A stretch of 39,072 nt of DNA from contig JAGVHG010000183.1 of assembly GCA_020056715.1 (NCBI GenBank), forward strand, positions 1 through 39,072, given 5' to 3'. The notes beneath the pieces are model-generated. The model saw only the letters and a program-made list of their open reading frames with translations, was not told the origin of the DNA and made no database searches. Origin of the DNA: Phycisphaerae bacterium (lineage in GTDB: Bacteria; Planctomycetota; Phycisphaerae; UBA1845). The position numbers and the translations under genes are program-made. Positions 1 through 9,800 of the stretch are shown here, in pieces. How positions within the stretch are numbered: position 1 is the first letter of the stretch; each line of letters begins with the position of its first letter.

Positions 1-1146
1 AACCAAAAAGAAAAGGGACACTGCTATGATTGTTATGTTGCCCTGACCGAGGGGAAGAATAATCGTCGCTGAGAGGGAGGGATAATTGACGCTTGACACT
101 TGGTCCAATCGCGCCAGGACCTGCCGCAGCAGCGCTTTCGTTTCGTCCGGCTGTTCGGTCTTCTCGAACTCGACTACCTCGTGCATCTTCTCGGGAATGA
201 GGGCCGCGTAATGGCGGCGGCAAATGTCGGGAGAATTGCCCATCAGCTCGGAGATCTTGTAGAGCGATTCGCCTTTCTGAGCCAGATGGCTTCCAAATGT
301 GTGGCGGAAGTCCAGGCACGACCACGGCAACCCATGCTTGCGATTGATCGCCCGAAGGTCGTGGGAGAAGTTGTCCGGATCCCACCGCTTCCCGGCTGGG
401 GATGGGAAGTACCAGCGGCAGGCCTGCTTTGGCACATGGCCTCGAATGACTTGCAGAAGCGCCTTGCTCACCGGCACCACGCGATTGCGTCTTGTCTTGG
501 GCTGCCAGAAGTTTCCCTCAACCGTCTTGGCCACGACGCGGATCAGCCGGCGCTCAAGATCCACGTCATCAGGAGTCAGCCAGAGAGCCTCCTCGCGGCG
601 CAGGCCCGCGTAGATGTACACCGCGACAAGGACCCGAATACCGGAGTACGCTTCCAAGACCGAAAGCTGATGCGTGATATCCTCCGCCGATAAAAACCGA
701 ATCGACCGCGGCGGCTCGTGGCGGCGTTGCACCGCAGCCGCGGGATTGGGATACCGGCCAGCCGGCGACACGAAGTTGTGGGTTCGGATCGCATAGTTGA
801 ACATGACGTGGAGGATCTCGCGGTATCGGTTCGCGGTCTTCGGGGCGATGCCGGACTCCAGAATCCGCCGCGTTAGGAAGCCCTCGATCAACGCGGGCGT
901 GACATCCTCCAAGTACCGTGCATGCACGTGGAACGTCCGCATTCGATCGTCGATGCACGACGTGGTGTCGTTCAGATGCCGGGCATTCGTCGGGGGCCGA
1001 AGCTGTAACGCTGGGCAGATCGGGCCGAAGAACACACGTAGCGCGGAGCGCTCCGAAGAATACGATTTCCGTGTTCGCCTGGCGGAAAGATATCGGCAGA
1101 AATCTTCCAAAAACTCCGGTAGCGGCGTGGGTGACGGCTCCCACAT
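1..1146 (-). CDS. Tyrosine recombinase / phage-type integrase (3' end beyond window)
   Basis: Site-specific DNA recombinase of the tyrosine family. The minus-strand frame is open from ATG at 1146 to base 1 (382 codons) with no stop, so the C-terminus lies outside the window. Residues 10-125 look like the N-terminal SAM-like core-binding domain and 150-320 like the catalytic domain. Visible catalytic residues are Arg183 (GLRREEA), a probable Lys217, Arg281 (DFRHTFGS) and Tyr313 (RRHYAAL). The usual His three residues before the second Arg is Leu278, and the usual GH/GW is GN (Asn304). This may be a family trait rather than damage, because the flanking motif is intact. A purine-rich AAAGAGG lies 11 nt upstream of the ATG. 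The frame stays open upstream to at least about 1530, but I see no domain there and keep 1146. Its position beside BREX suggests an island integrase. Family call is strong; the start is moderately sure. Confidence 0.85.
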   Translation of the reverse strand, partial: MWEPSPTPLPEFLEDFCRYLSARRTRKSYSSERSALRVFFGPICPALQLRPPTNARHLNDTTSCIDDRMRTFHVHARYLEDVTPALIEGFLTRRILESGIAPKTANRYREILHVMFNYAIRTHNFVSPAGRYPNPAAAVQRRHEPPRSIRFLSAEDITHQLSVLEAYSGIRVLVAVYIYAGLRREEALWLTPDDVDLERRLIRVVAKTVEGNFWQPKTRRNRVVPVSKALLQVIRGHVPKQACRWYFPSPAGKRWDPDNFSHDLRAINRKHGLPWSCLDFRHTFGSHLAQKGESLYKISELMGNSPDICRRHYAALIPEKMHEVVEFEKTEQPDETKALLRQVLARLDQVSSVNYPSLSATIILPLGQGNITIIAVSLFFLV

Positions 1147-1965
1147 CCGGCCCGCGGCCTCTTTCGCTTCGTTGCCTTGCTGGGCGGTAACGGCCGCGCG
1201 TTCGTTGGTAGTGCGAGGCGAGTGAGAAACAGGCCGTTCACCGGCAACGCCGTTGATCCGCCGGACCCCTTCGTTCGTCTGTTGAAGAGTGCATGCCACA
1301 GCAAACGCCACCTTGCTCCAGAACCCCGTTGCTCGTCCCCGTCTGAGAGCGGTAGCACCGCGACCGGCGTTTCAGTGAACGGCGCGCACTCGCGGGGTGA
1401 GAGCGTCGAAAAAAGGAGGCGCCGGGGCGAAATCCTCCAGGGTTCACCTGCCCAACAGCGGGAAACAGAAACCCGGGCCGATTGGAACCAGCTCCCCCGG
1501 GGCCCTCATCGCCGCGCTCAATCCCCCGCGCTCGCACTTAGCCCGGAGGTTGTTTTTGAGAACAGGCCCCGCGTCAAGGACGTTCGGCGTGTCCCCGTTT
1601 AAGAACAAGCTCGATGGGCGCGGAGCCCAATCCCCAAAGAACCCTCATAATCTTCCGTGAATTACCGACACATTTCGCTACGATAAGTGCCGACGCGGCA
1701 CCCCGATCCGACGAGTGCGCACACGGCTCTCGGGAATGTAGGGGACGCGGATACCGTTCGCATTAGAGAACCGCTGGAGCGCACCGTTTGGAGGACCTTC
1801 CAGCGTACCTTAGAATCTTCCACTAACTGGCCCGACGTTCCGTCAGACCCAATTGAGCCGTCGAACGGAAAGGCCGATGGCAGAGCCTGAAAAGCCTACA
1901 CGCGGTCCGGCTGACGAACCGCGCCACGAGCCGACTGGCAGCCTGAGAGTACCCGGAAGTCGCTA
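1147..1965. other. Gene-poor 0.8 kb between integrase and BREX operon
   Basis: GC-rich stretch with several chance open frames on both strands, none with a recognisable domain, a good ribosome binding site or operon context. The integrase frame continues open through about 1147-1530 without stops, which could mean a longer integrase N-terminus or simply GC-rich sequence. A more AT-rich patch near 1640-1690 and the divergent arrangement make this the likely site of the BREX promoter, but I cannot point to a convincing -35/-10 pair. No tRNA or obvious att repeat was seen. Confidence 0.4.
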
Positions 1966-2649
1966 ATGGATCGACATGCCCCCTCGCGACATCTTTCGAA
2001 CGTAGACGGACGCCGGCGCGACTCTCGACAAGAGAGGACTCGCCGTGGTCCGCCCGTCAGGCGCTATGGTGCGAACATCTCAGCCGGGTCGCTCAAGATC
2101 GCGGAGAGTCGGGTCGTCGCGGACCTGCTGCTACGCGGGGTCAGCGGCGAGGAATGGCGAACGGCCGTCGTCCAACAAAACTGTCTCCAGGCTCGTAACC
2201 CCAAGACCGCAGTCCGTATCGCACGGCTGATCCGGCAGCGCCTTGAGCCAATGCAGCCTGCGTTGTGGCGACTCGTTCGAGATGGCTCAACCTCGGTCGT
2301 CACACACGCCCTACTTGCCGCGGCGATCAAGCACAGCGCGCTTCTAGGCGATTTCCTCGACTTGGTCGTGCGAGAGCAATTTCGTGTATTTAACAAGACG
2401 CTCCCCAAGAAGATGTTCGACGACTTTCTGCAGGATTGCCGGGGGCGCGATCCAGAGATGCCGGAGTTCAACGAGTCCACGCAGCGCAAGCTCCAAACAA
2501 CGATCTATCGCATCCTTGTCCAGGCTGGATACCTCAGCGACACTCGTACGCTCACGTTGAAGCAAGTACACGTCGCCGAAGAGGTCTTGGCGTACCTTCG
2601 GCAGAACGGGGAGGATTACGTCCTCCGGTGTATTCAGGTGGTGCCATGA
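1966..2649 (+). CDS. brxA: BREX protein BrxA (DUF1819 family)
   Basis: First gene of the BREX cluster. BrxA is a small conserved type I BREX component of the DUF1819 family, reported to bind DNA. The 227-residue product shows the family pattern: a start region with 'GSLKIAESRVVADLLLRG' (about residues 42-59), a helical middle with 'AAIKHSALLGDFLDLVVRE', and a C-terminal block 'YLSDTRTLTL...EEVLAYL' ending in 'VLRCIQVVP'. ATG at 1966 has a GGAAG six bases upstream. The first 35 residues are Arg-rich and do not look like the family, so the true start may be internal, but no in-frame ATG is available there. The stop overlaps the brxB start (ATGA), indicating translational coupling. BREX overall blocks phage replication and uses PglX methylation to mark self DNA. 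Confidence 0.88.
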   Translation: MDRHAPSRHLSNVDGRRRDSRQERTRRGPPVRRYGANISAGSLKIAESRVVADLLLRGVSGEEWRTAVVQQNCLQARNPKTAVRIARLIRQRLEPMQPALWRLVRDGSTSVVTHALLAAAIKHSALLGDFLDLVVREQFRVFNKTLPKKMFDDFLQDCRGRDPEMPEFNESTQRKLQTTIYRILVQAGYLSDTRTLTLKQVHVAEEVLAYLRQNGEDYVLRCIQVVP

Positions 2650-3221
2650 GCGAGCCACTTACAGAGCGTCTTAACGCCATCCTGCCGAGAGTGGTGAGCG
2701 AGGAATTCCTCGGCGGCAGCGGCATCGGCAACGAGATTGCCTTCTACGTTTTCGACTATCCCCCGGAAGACGAACTCCGGATTCGCGAACATGTTCGATT
2801 CTTGGCGGAGCACATCCCGAAGGTCAAGCCCAGCCTTCGCGTCAAGCACATCAACTTGTTCGATTTGGTCATCGAGTACCTCACGAATCGCAAGCTTATG
2901 GACCGTTGCTTTGCCATGCAGCGAGAGAAGGGCGACGAAAATCTGCTTCGAGCGTTGGCCCCTGTCTTGGATGCCGAAAAGGTTGCTGAATTCTTCGCAG
3001 GGGCCGCTGACCCAGATAACCATGAATTGGTTATTGTCTCGGGTGTCGGGAGTGTCTTCCCTCTGCTACGCACGCACAACCTGCTCAACAACCTTCATTC
3101 GAGGATGGGGAAGACACCGTTGGTGATGTTCTATCCAGGAACCTATGACGGGAAATACCTCCGGCTGTTCGGAAGGGTGAAGAGTAACCCGTACTATCGA
3201 GCATTCAGACTGGTTCTGTGA
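2646..3221 (+). CDS. brxB: BREX protein BrxB (DUF1788 family)
   Basis: BrxB, a 191-residue DUF1788-family protein required in type I BREX, with unknown biochemistry. The family hallmark is the block 'IVSGVGSVFPLLRTHNLLNNL' region (about residues 128-150) followed by 'PLVMFYPGTYDG' and 'LFGRV'. The N-terminal 'EIAFYVFDYPPEDEL' and 'HINLFDLVIEYL' segments also fit. ATG at 2646 overlaps the brxA stop by four bases, so I use this start rather than the longer open frame that begins inside brxA. It ends 12 bases before brxC. Position between brxA and brxC is the canonical type I order. Confidence 0.9.
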   Translation: MSEPLTERLNAILPRVVSEEFLGGSGIGNEIAFYVFDYPPEDELRIREHVRFLAEHIPKVKPSLRVKHINLFDLVIEYLTNRKLMDRCFAMQREKGDENLLRALAPVLDAEKVAEFFAGAADPDNHELVIVSGVGSVFPLLRTHNLLNNLHSRMGKTPLVMFYPGTYDGKYLRLFGRVKSNPYYRAFRLVL

Positions 3222-3233
3222 GCGAGGCGGTTC

Positions 3234-6200
3234 ATGCTGATCAAGAATCTATTCGAACGCGATATATTCAGGCCGATCAACGGCGTCGTCAAAGCCGATC
3301 AATTGGACGATGCCTCGATTTGGCAAGAACTAGAAGAGTTCGTCGTTACGCGGGAGATGGACGAACACATCCGCCGGTTTTTCTCCTCCTATCTCGACGC
3401 CATCGACCATAAGAACGATGCCGACATCGCGGGGAAGATCGGCATCTGGGTATCGGGGTTTTTCGGCTCCGGGAAGTCGCATTTCATCAAGGTGCTCTCG
3501 TACTTGCTTGGCAATCAGCAAGTTTCCAACGGCGGACAGACCAAGCGAGCCGTCGAATTCTTCGAGAGCAAGATCAAGGACCCGATGCTTCTCGGCGACA
3601 TCAAGAGAGCGGTCAGCTCGAACACCGATGTGATTCTGTTCAACATCGACAACAAGGCCAGCCACAAGACCGGGCGGGACGCAATCCTCCAGGTGTTCCT
3701 CAAGGTGCTCAACGAAATGCTGGGCTACAGCCCGGACCACCCCCACATCGCCCACATGGAGCGATACCTCGACGAAAAAGGCAAACTCCAGAAATATCGG
3801 GATGCCTACCGAACTGCGACCGGCTCGGATTGGAATGATGAGCGGGACGCCTACGAGTTCAACCGCGACGAGGTGATCCAGGCTTTCTCCGAGGCCACTG
3901 GCCAGAGTCCGGAATCTTCCTCGAAGTGGATCGACAACGCCGAATCGAATTTCTCGCTTACCGTCGAAAACTTCTGCAAATGGGTTAAGGAGTTCCTTGA
4001 CACAAAATCGGCTGGCCACCGCCTGATATTCCTCGTCGATGAGGTTGGGCAGTTCGTCGGGACCGACTCTCACCTCATGCTCAATCTCCAGACGATCACG
4101 GAGGAGCTTGGCGTTACCTGCAAAGGCCGCGCCTGGATCGTCGTGACCTCGCAGGAAGACATCGACGCGGTGCTGGGTGAGATGAAGCCGCCCAAGTCGA
4201 ACGACTTCTCCAAGATTACAGGGCGATTCAAGACCCGACTCTCCTTGTCGAGCGCCAACGTTGACGAGGTAATCCAGGAGCGCCTGCTGGCCAAGAGGCC
4301 CGATGTTCGAGGCGAGTTGGAAGCCCTGTTCGCCCGGAAAGGCGACATCGTCAAGAACCAACTAACTTTCACGAACATCGGTATGACGCTGAGACCATAC
4401 CGAGATACCGATGACTTCGTGCGGAACTACCCCTTCGCGCCGTATCAGTTTCAGTTGATGCAGAAGGTCTTCGAGGCAATTCGTAAGGCAGGCGCGACGG
4501 GCTTGCACTTGTCGCGGGGCGAACGATCGATCCTCGATGCCTTCCAATCCGCCGGCAAGGCTGTGGGACTTGAAGAGGTTGGCGTGCTCGTTCCACTCTA
4601 CCGATTCTATCCGTCCATCGAGAGCTTCCTCGACACCGCGGTCAAGCGCACGATCGACCAAGCCAAGGACCGCAACGTAGAGGAGTTCGATATCGAGATC
4701 CTGAAGGTCTTGTTCCTTATCCTCTACGTCAAGGAAATCAGGGGCAACGTCGACAATCTGGTCACGCTCTGCGTGGATCGCATCGACGTGGATCGGCTCG
4801 CCCTTCGCCGCCGCGTTGAGGAGAGCCTCCAGCGACTGGAAAAGGAGACGCTTGTCTCCCGCAGCGGGGACAACTATTTTTTCCTAACCAACGAAGAACG
4901 CGACATCAACCGCGAGATCAAGAACGTCGAACTGACGGGTAGCGAGGATGCCAAGCTACTCGGTGAAATCATTTTTGAGGACGTGCTTAGGGGCCAGCGC
5001 AAGCACCGCTACTCGGCCAACAAGATGGACTTCGATTTCAATCGGATGTGCGACCAGCATCCCGTCGGCAACCAGCTGCAAGGATCGCTTCGCATTTCGG
5101 TGATCACTTCTCTTTCCGATGACTACGACACATACCGAACGGAGAAATGCACGCTGGAGAGCGGCCTCGAAGGCGGATGCGTGCTGATCCACCTCCGCGA
5201 AGACGACGCAATGGAACGCGAGCTTCGGACATTCAAACAGACTGAGAAGTACATATCGCAAAAGTCGGACGGAACCCAGCCGGAGCAGACCAAGCGAATT
5301 CTCCGCAACATCGCCGAAGACAATCGTGAACGCCGAACGAGCCTGACCAAGCGGCTGTCCGAAATGCTCACCGAAGCCGACTACTTCGTCGCCGGTCAGT
5401 CAATGTCAATCAAGGCAGCCGGCCCCTCCACCGCCCTCGACGAGGCATTGGAGTATCTGGTCAAGAACACTTTTACGAAGATGAGCCTGTTGAAGCGACT
5501 CCAGCCAGACGACACATCGAGACTGCGGGAGATCCAATCCACTCTTCGGATCAACGACGTCGGACAACTACAGCTAGGCCTCAAAGGTGAGGACACCAAC
5601 ATCCAGGCGATTCAGGACGTTCGCAGCTACGTGGAACTGTGCACCAAGACCAACCGTCAAATTGTGCTCTACGACATGATCCAGAGCCGCTACGCCAAGC
5701 GTCCGTACGGCTGGCCGGAGCTGGAGACAGTTCTGATCGTAGCCCAATTGATGGTGATGGGCGAAATCAGTCTCGCGATGGACGGAGCGACGCTACCCCT
5801 TGATCGTGCCTATGACTCGCTGACAAGCCCCCCCAAGCAGCGGAAGATCACCGTCGTTCAGCGCAAGACCAGCGATCCCAAGGCGGTGCAGGATGCCCGC
5901 AATCTCGGCCAGAAAGTCTTTGGCGAAATGGGCCCGGATGGCGAAGACGCACTGTTCGTCTTTCTCCAGAACAGGCTGAAGGGGTTGCAGGAGGACCTCG
6001 TCCGGTACAAGGCCCTGGCCGACACCGGTGATTATCCCGGCGCTTCCGAAATCGGTGACGCCCTGACACTCATCAAGCCGCTGCTCACCGACCAGGACAG
6101 CTTCAAATTCATCGAACGGTTCAACACACTGAAGAAGGAACTGCTCGATCTGTCTGATGACTTTCGCGATCTCGACCATTTCTATAAGCAGCAGCGAACG

Positions 6201-6821
6201 ACGTGGGAGAAGCTCCGCAAGGCCCTGGCTCGTTTTCAACTCAACAGACTCCAATTGGACCGCGATGAGAAGGCCGCCGCCGCGTTCACGCGAATGCATG
6301 AGATTCTCCAGGCTGCTGCTCCCTACGGGCTGATCAAAGAAGCTGACGGCCTGATCCAGGCGGTGGAAACGGTCAACGAAGCCCTCGTCGCGCAGCGCCG
6401 CAGTGAAGCCACGGTCCAGATCGATAAGCACATCACCGCCTTGAAGCAGGAGCTCGACGCGGTAGGCGCTGATGCCGCGCTTCGGTCCGCGTGCCTTGGC
6501 CCGCTGGAAATGCTCAAGCAGCGGGTCGCCAGTCAGGAAAGCATAGCGCACATGACCCAGGCCGAGGCAGAGGCCATCGGCGCCTTCGATTCAGCCCTGA
6601 GCATGATTCAGGAGTGGTCCGCCAAACAACAAGCCGCGAAGCAAACCGGCAAGGCCACGACACCACGATCGGCCGTTAAAGAGTTGAAGGTGGTCAAACC
6701 TGCCGATCTGGCCGGGTTGGGCTACTTGGAGACGGAAGCCGACATTGAGGCCTTCATTGCGAAACTGCGTCAGGCGCTTAAGGCCGCCGTTGCGGAAAAC
6801 AAGAGGATTCAGATTCGGTGA
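3234..6821 (+). CDS. brxC: BREX P-loop ATPase BrxC
   Basis: Large (1195 aa) AAA-type P-loop ATPase of type I BREX (DUF499/PglY-related). The usual size is about 1200 residues, so it appears full length. It begins with the typical 'LIKNLFERDIFRPINGVVKAD'-like opening. Walker A is GFFGSGKS at residues 75-82, and Walker B is FLVDEVGQ with Asp269/Glu270. The C-terminal third is charged and predicted helical, with possible coiled coils around 900-1100. ATG at 3234 lies 12 bases after brxB. The stop TGA overlaps the GTG start of pglX (GTGA). BrxC is essential for BREX activity and is thought to act with PglX, BrxB and PglZ in the methylation/defence complex. That role is family knowledge, not something visible here. 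Confidence 0.93.
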   Translation: MLIKNLFERDIFRPINGVVKADQLDDASIWQELEEFVVTREMDEHIRRFFSSYLDAIDHKNDADIAGKIGIWVSGFFGSGKSHFIKVLSYLLGNQQVSNGGQTKRAVEFFESKIKDPMLLGDIKRAVSSNTDVILFNIDNKASHKTGRDAILQVFLKVLNEMLGYSPDHPHIAHMERYLDEKGKLQKYRDAYRTATGSDWNDERDAYEFNRDEVIQAFSEATGQSPESSSKWIDNAESNFSLTVENFCKWVKEFLDTKSAGHRLIFLVDEVGQFVGTDSHLMLNLQTITEELGVTCKGRAWIVVTSQEDIDAVLGEMKPPKSNDFSKITGRFKTRLSLSSANVDEVIQERLLAKRPDVRGELEALFARKGDIVKNQLTFTNIGMTLRPYRDTDDFVRNYPFAPYQFQLMQKVFEAIRKAGATGLHLSRGERSILDAFQSAGKAVGLEEVGVLVPLYRFYPSIESFLDTAVKRTIDQAKDRNVEEFDIEILKVLFLILYVKEIRGNVDNLVTLCVDRIDVDRLALRRRVEESLQRLEKETLVSRSGDNYFFLTNEERDINREIKNVELTGSEDAKLLGEIIFEDVLRGQRKHRYSANKMDFDFNRMCDQHPVGNQLQGSLRISVITSLSDDYDTYRTEKCTLESGLEGGCVLIHLREDDAMERELRTFKQTEKYISQKSDGTQPEQTKRILRNIAEDNRERRTSLTKRLSEMLTEADYFVAGQSMSIKAAGPSTALDEALEYLVKNTFTKMSLLKRLQPDDTSRLREIQSTLRINDVGQLQLGLKGEDTNIQAIQDVRSYVELCTKTNRQIVLYDMIQSRYAKRPYGWPELETVLIVAQLMVMGEISLAMDGATLPLDRAYDSLTSPPKQRKITVVQRKTSDPKAVQDARNLGQKVFGEMGPDGEDALFVFLQNRLKGLQEDLVRYKALADTGDYPGASEIGDALTLIKPLLTDQDSFKFIERFNTLKKELLDLSDDFRDLDHFYKQQRTTWEKLRKALARFQLNRLQLDRDEKAAAAFTRMHEILQAAAPYGLIKEADGLIQAVETVNEALVAQRRSEATVQIDKHITALKQELDAVGADAALRSACLGPLEMLKQRVASQESIAHMTQAEAEAIGAFDSALSMIQEWSAKQQAAKQTGKATTPRSAVKELKVVKPADLAGLGYLETEADIEAFIAKLRQALKAAVAENKRIQIR

Positions 6822-9800
6822 ACCGCGGCAAGCTCAAGAACTACGCTCCGCTGGCCCGCCGGGAGTTCATCCAGGCGGTGACCGACCGCGCCGCATTCTT
6901 CGGGCTAACCAAAGACAAGATCGATCCGATCACGGTGCAAGGCGATGTGGCGATCATCGAAGGGCGCCCGTTTCCGCGTGCTGTCGCGGAAAAGCGCCGG
7001 CGGCTTGAGGAGCGCATCCGGCGACAGGGTTTTGAGCAGGTCATGGAGGCCGTCGCGTACACCTGGTTCAACCGCTTCGTGGCCATCCGCTATATGGAAC
7101 TGCATGGCTACCTCGACCACGGCTATCGAGTGCTCAGTCACCCGGACGCGGCCAAGAGCGCGCCGGAGATCGTCGAACACGCCGAGCACGTCGAACTCCG
7201 CGGCCTCGACAAGCGAAAGGTCATCGATCTCAAACTCGACGGCTCCAAGGAAGCCGAGCTGTACCGGATGCTGCTGATCGCCCAGTGCAACGCCCTGCAC
7301 AAGGCGATGCCGTTTCTGTTTGAGCGGATCGACGACGAGACGGAACTGCTCCTGCCCGACAACCTGCTGCACTCCGATTCCATCATCCGCAAGCTGGTCA
7401 ATGAGATCGACGAGGCCGACTGGCAGCAGGTCGAGATCATCGGCTGGCTGTACCAGTTCTACATCTCCGAGAAGAAGGCCGAGGTCATCGGCAAGGTCGT
7501 CAGAAGCGAGGACATCCCCGCCGCCACGCAACTCTTCACGCCCAACTGGATCGTCAAGTACCTCGTTCAGAACAGCTTGGGGCGCCAATGGCTGGCGACG
7601 TATCCAAACTCGCCGCTGAAGAAGAAGTGGGAGTACTACATCGAGCCGGCGGAGCAGACGCCGGAGGTGCTGGCCCAGCTTGCGGAGATCACGCCGACGA
7701 GCCTCAACCCGGAGGAACTGACCATTATGGACCCGGCGTGCGGATCGGGTCACATCCTCGTCGAGGCCTACGACCTGCTCAAGGACATCTACCTGGAGCG
7801 CGGCTATCGCCTGCGCGACATTCCCCGGCTCATCCTGACAAGGAACGTCTACGGCCTGGAGATCGACGACCGAGCGGCGCAGCTTGCGGCCTTCGCTCTG
7901 ATGATGAAAGCCCGTGCGGACGACCGCCGCGTCTTCGACGGCGATGTGCAACCCAATGTGGTGGCGATCCAGGAGAGCAACGGCCTGAACGTCAACGCCA
8001 TCGTGCAGGCTTTCACCGAGAAGCGGGTGACAGACGAATCGTTTCCGACGCCCGGCGAGTTCGGCTTCATGGTCGCCGAGCGTGCGCCGCTGTTCGCGCA
8101 AGCGACCACGGCGGTTCCTGCAGCGGCGGATGAGAAAATCGCTGCGGACCTCAAGGCGCTGCTGGCCCTCTTCGAAAACGCCAAGACCTACGGCTCACTG
8201 ATCACCATCCCACCCGAGTTGGCCAAGCGTTTGCCTGCGCTAGCTCAGGCGGTTGAAGCGGCGAGGGCCGATGCGAACTTGGCGGTCCAGCATGCGGCGC
8301 GGATTGCAAGTGGGTTCGTGATGACGGCGTTGCTCCTCGCCAAGCAGTATGACGCGGTGGTGGCGAATCCGCCGTACATGACAAGCGATTACATGCCCCG
8401 CCTGCTCAAAGACTTCGTTGAGGCGGCACATGATGTGAAGCGCACCGATCTCTACGCCGTGTTCCTTGCTCGTGGGCTGACGTTCACCTCGCAACGTCGT
8501 GTTCTCTCGATGATTACGAGAGATAGTTGGTTGTTCCTCCCGACATTTGAGGGTCTTCGATTGTCGGTGCTGGGCCACAGGTCATTGCTCTCTCTGGCGC
8601 ATCTTGGACCACAAGCATTTGACACTATCGGAGGTCATGTCGTTCAGACCGTCATGTTCTCGCTATTGCCCGACCGCATCTCGTCATACCGCTCCACGTT
8701 CTATCGTCTGGTTGATGGGGATCATACCGACAAGCAAACGGGGCTACTGGCGCGCAATTGTCAGCACGTTCTGAGTCAAAGCGAGTTCGAACGGATTCCA
8801 GGGTCACCAATGGCCTATTGGGTCAGTGATGCAACCCGTGCTGCCTTCGCCGCCAACCATCCGATCAGTAAGATGGCAGACATTCGAGAGGGCATCCACA
8901 CAGGGAACAACGACAGGTTCATGAGGTTCTGGTGGGAGGTCGATGCAGGCAAGTTCTCAGACAGCGAAGATTCAATAGAGTCTATCGACAGGCACCAGAA
9001 GAAGTGGATTCCGTATAACAAGGGCGGGGTTATCCGCAAGTGGTACGGCAACAACGAGTATGTCATTGCCTTTGATCGGGCCGTTCGCGACGAGATGAAG
9101 CAGTGCAAGGGTCATGTCCGCCCCAGCCAACATCTGTACTTCCGAGAAGGGGCTACGTGGTCGGATGTTGGAAGTGGGTTCTTCTGCGTCCGCTACTATC
9201 CTTCGGGCTTCCTCTTCGACGGCAAGGGGATGGCCGTTGTGTCACCTCGTATCTGGTATCTCCTCGGCCTCATGAACTCGGTGGTCTTCCAGCACCTTGC
9301 CGAGATCGTAATGCCCACACTCAACTACAAATCCGGCACCGTGAAGAAACTGCCGTATGTCGAGCCGTCAGACGACAATATAGTCGAACTGAACGCCAGA
9401 CGTGCAGTAGTGATCGTCAAGCGAGATTGGGACGCCCAAGAACGGTCTTGGCAGTTCATGGCGCATCCATTTGTGGGAACATCCCGAACAGATGATCTCG
9501 TAACCTCCCTTGCTTCGATCCAATCGGCGATGCGGCAAGCCCACGAGGAGCTACTCCGCATCGAGGAGGCCAATAACCGATATTTCCTTGACAGGTTTGG
9601 GTTGGCGATGGAACTGCCGACTGTCCCTGGAGCGGAACAGCTCACGATTGACGCAGGGAGTTCCGACGTTCTCGTGCGGCGCTTGATGTCCTACGCCGTC
9701 GGCTGCGCCATGGGTCGCTACAGCCTCGACAAGCCCGGCTTGATCTACGCCAACAGCGGCAACGAGGGCTTCGACCCCAGCCAGTACAAGACCTTCCCCG

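Noticed and set aside
100-693. 197-residue plus-strand open frame at the left edge
   Set aside because: Antisense to the integrase catalytic domain, which carries the R...RHT...Y motif on the minus strand.
569-1144. 191-residue minus-strand frame overlapping the integrase
   Set aside because: Different frame from the one that carries the integrase motifs; no domain, so a frame shadow.
3330-4361. 343-residue minus-strand open frame inside brxC
   Set aside because: Antisense shadow of a well-supported GC-rich gene; no domain or ribosome site.
6905-8101. 398-residue minus-strand open frame inside pglX
   Set aside because: Antisense shadow of the methyltransferase region that contains the DPACGSG motif; no family features.
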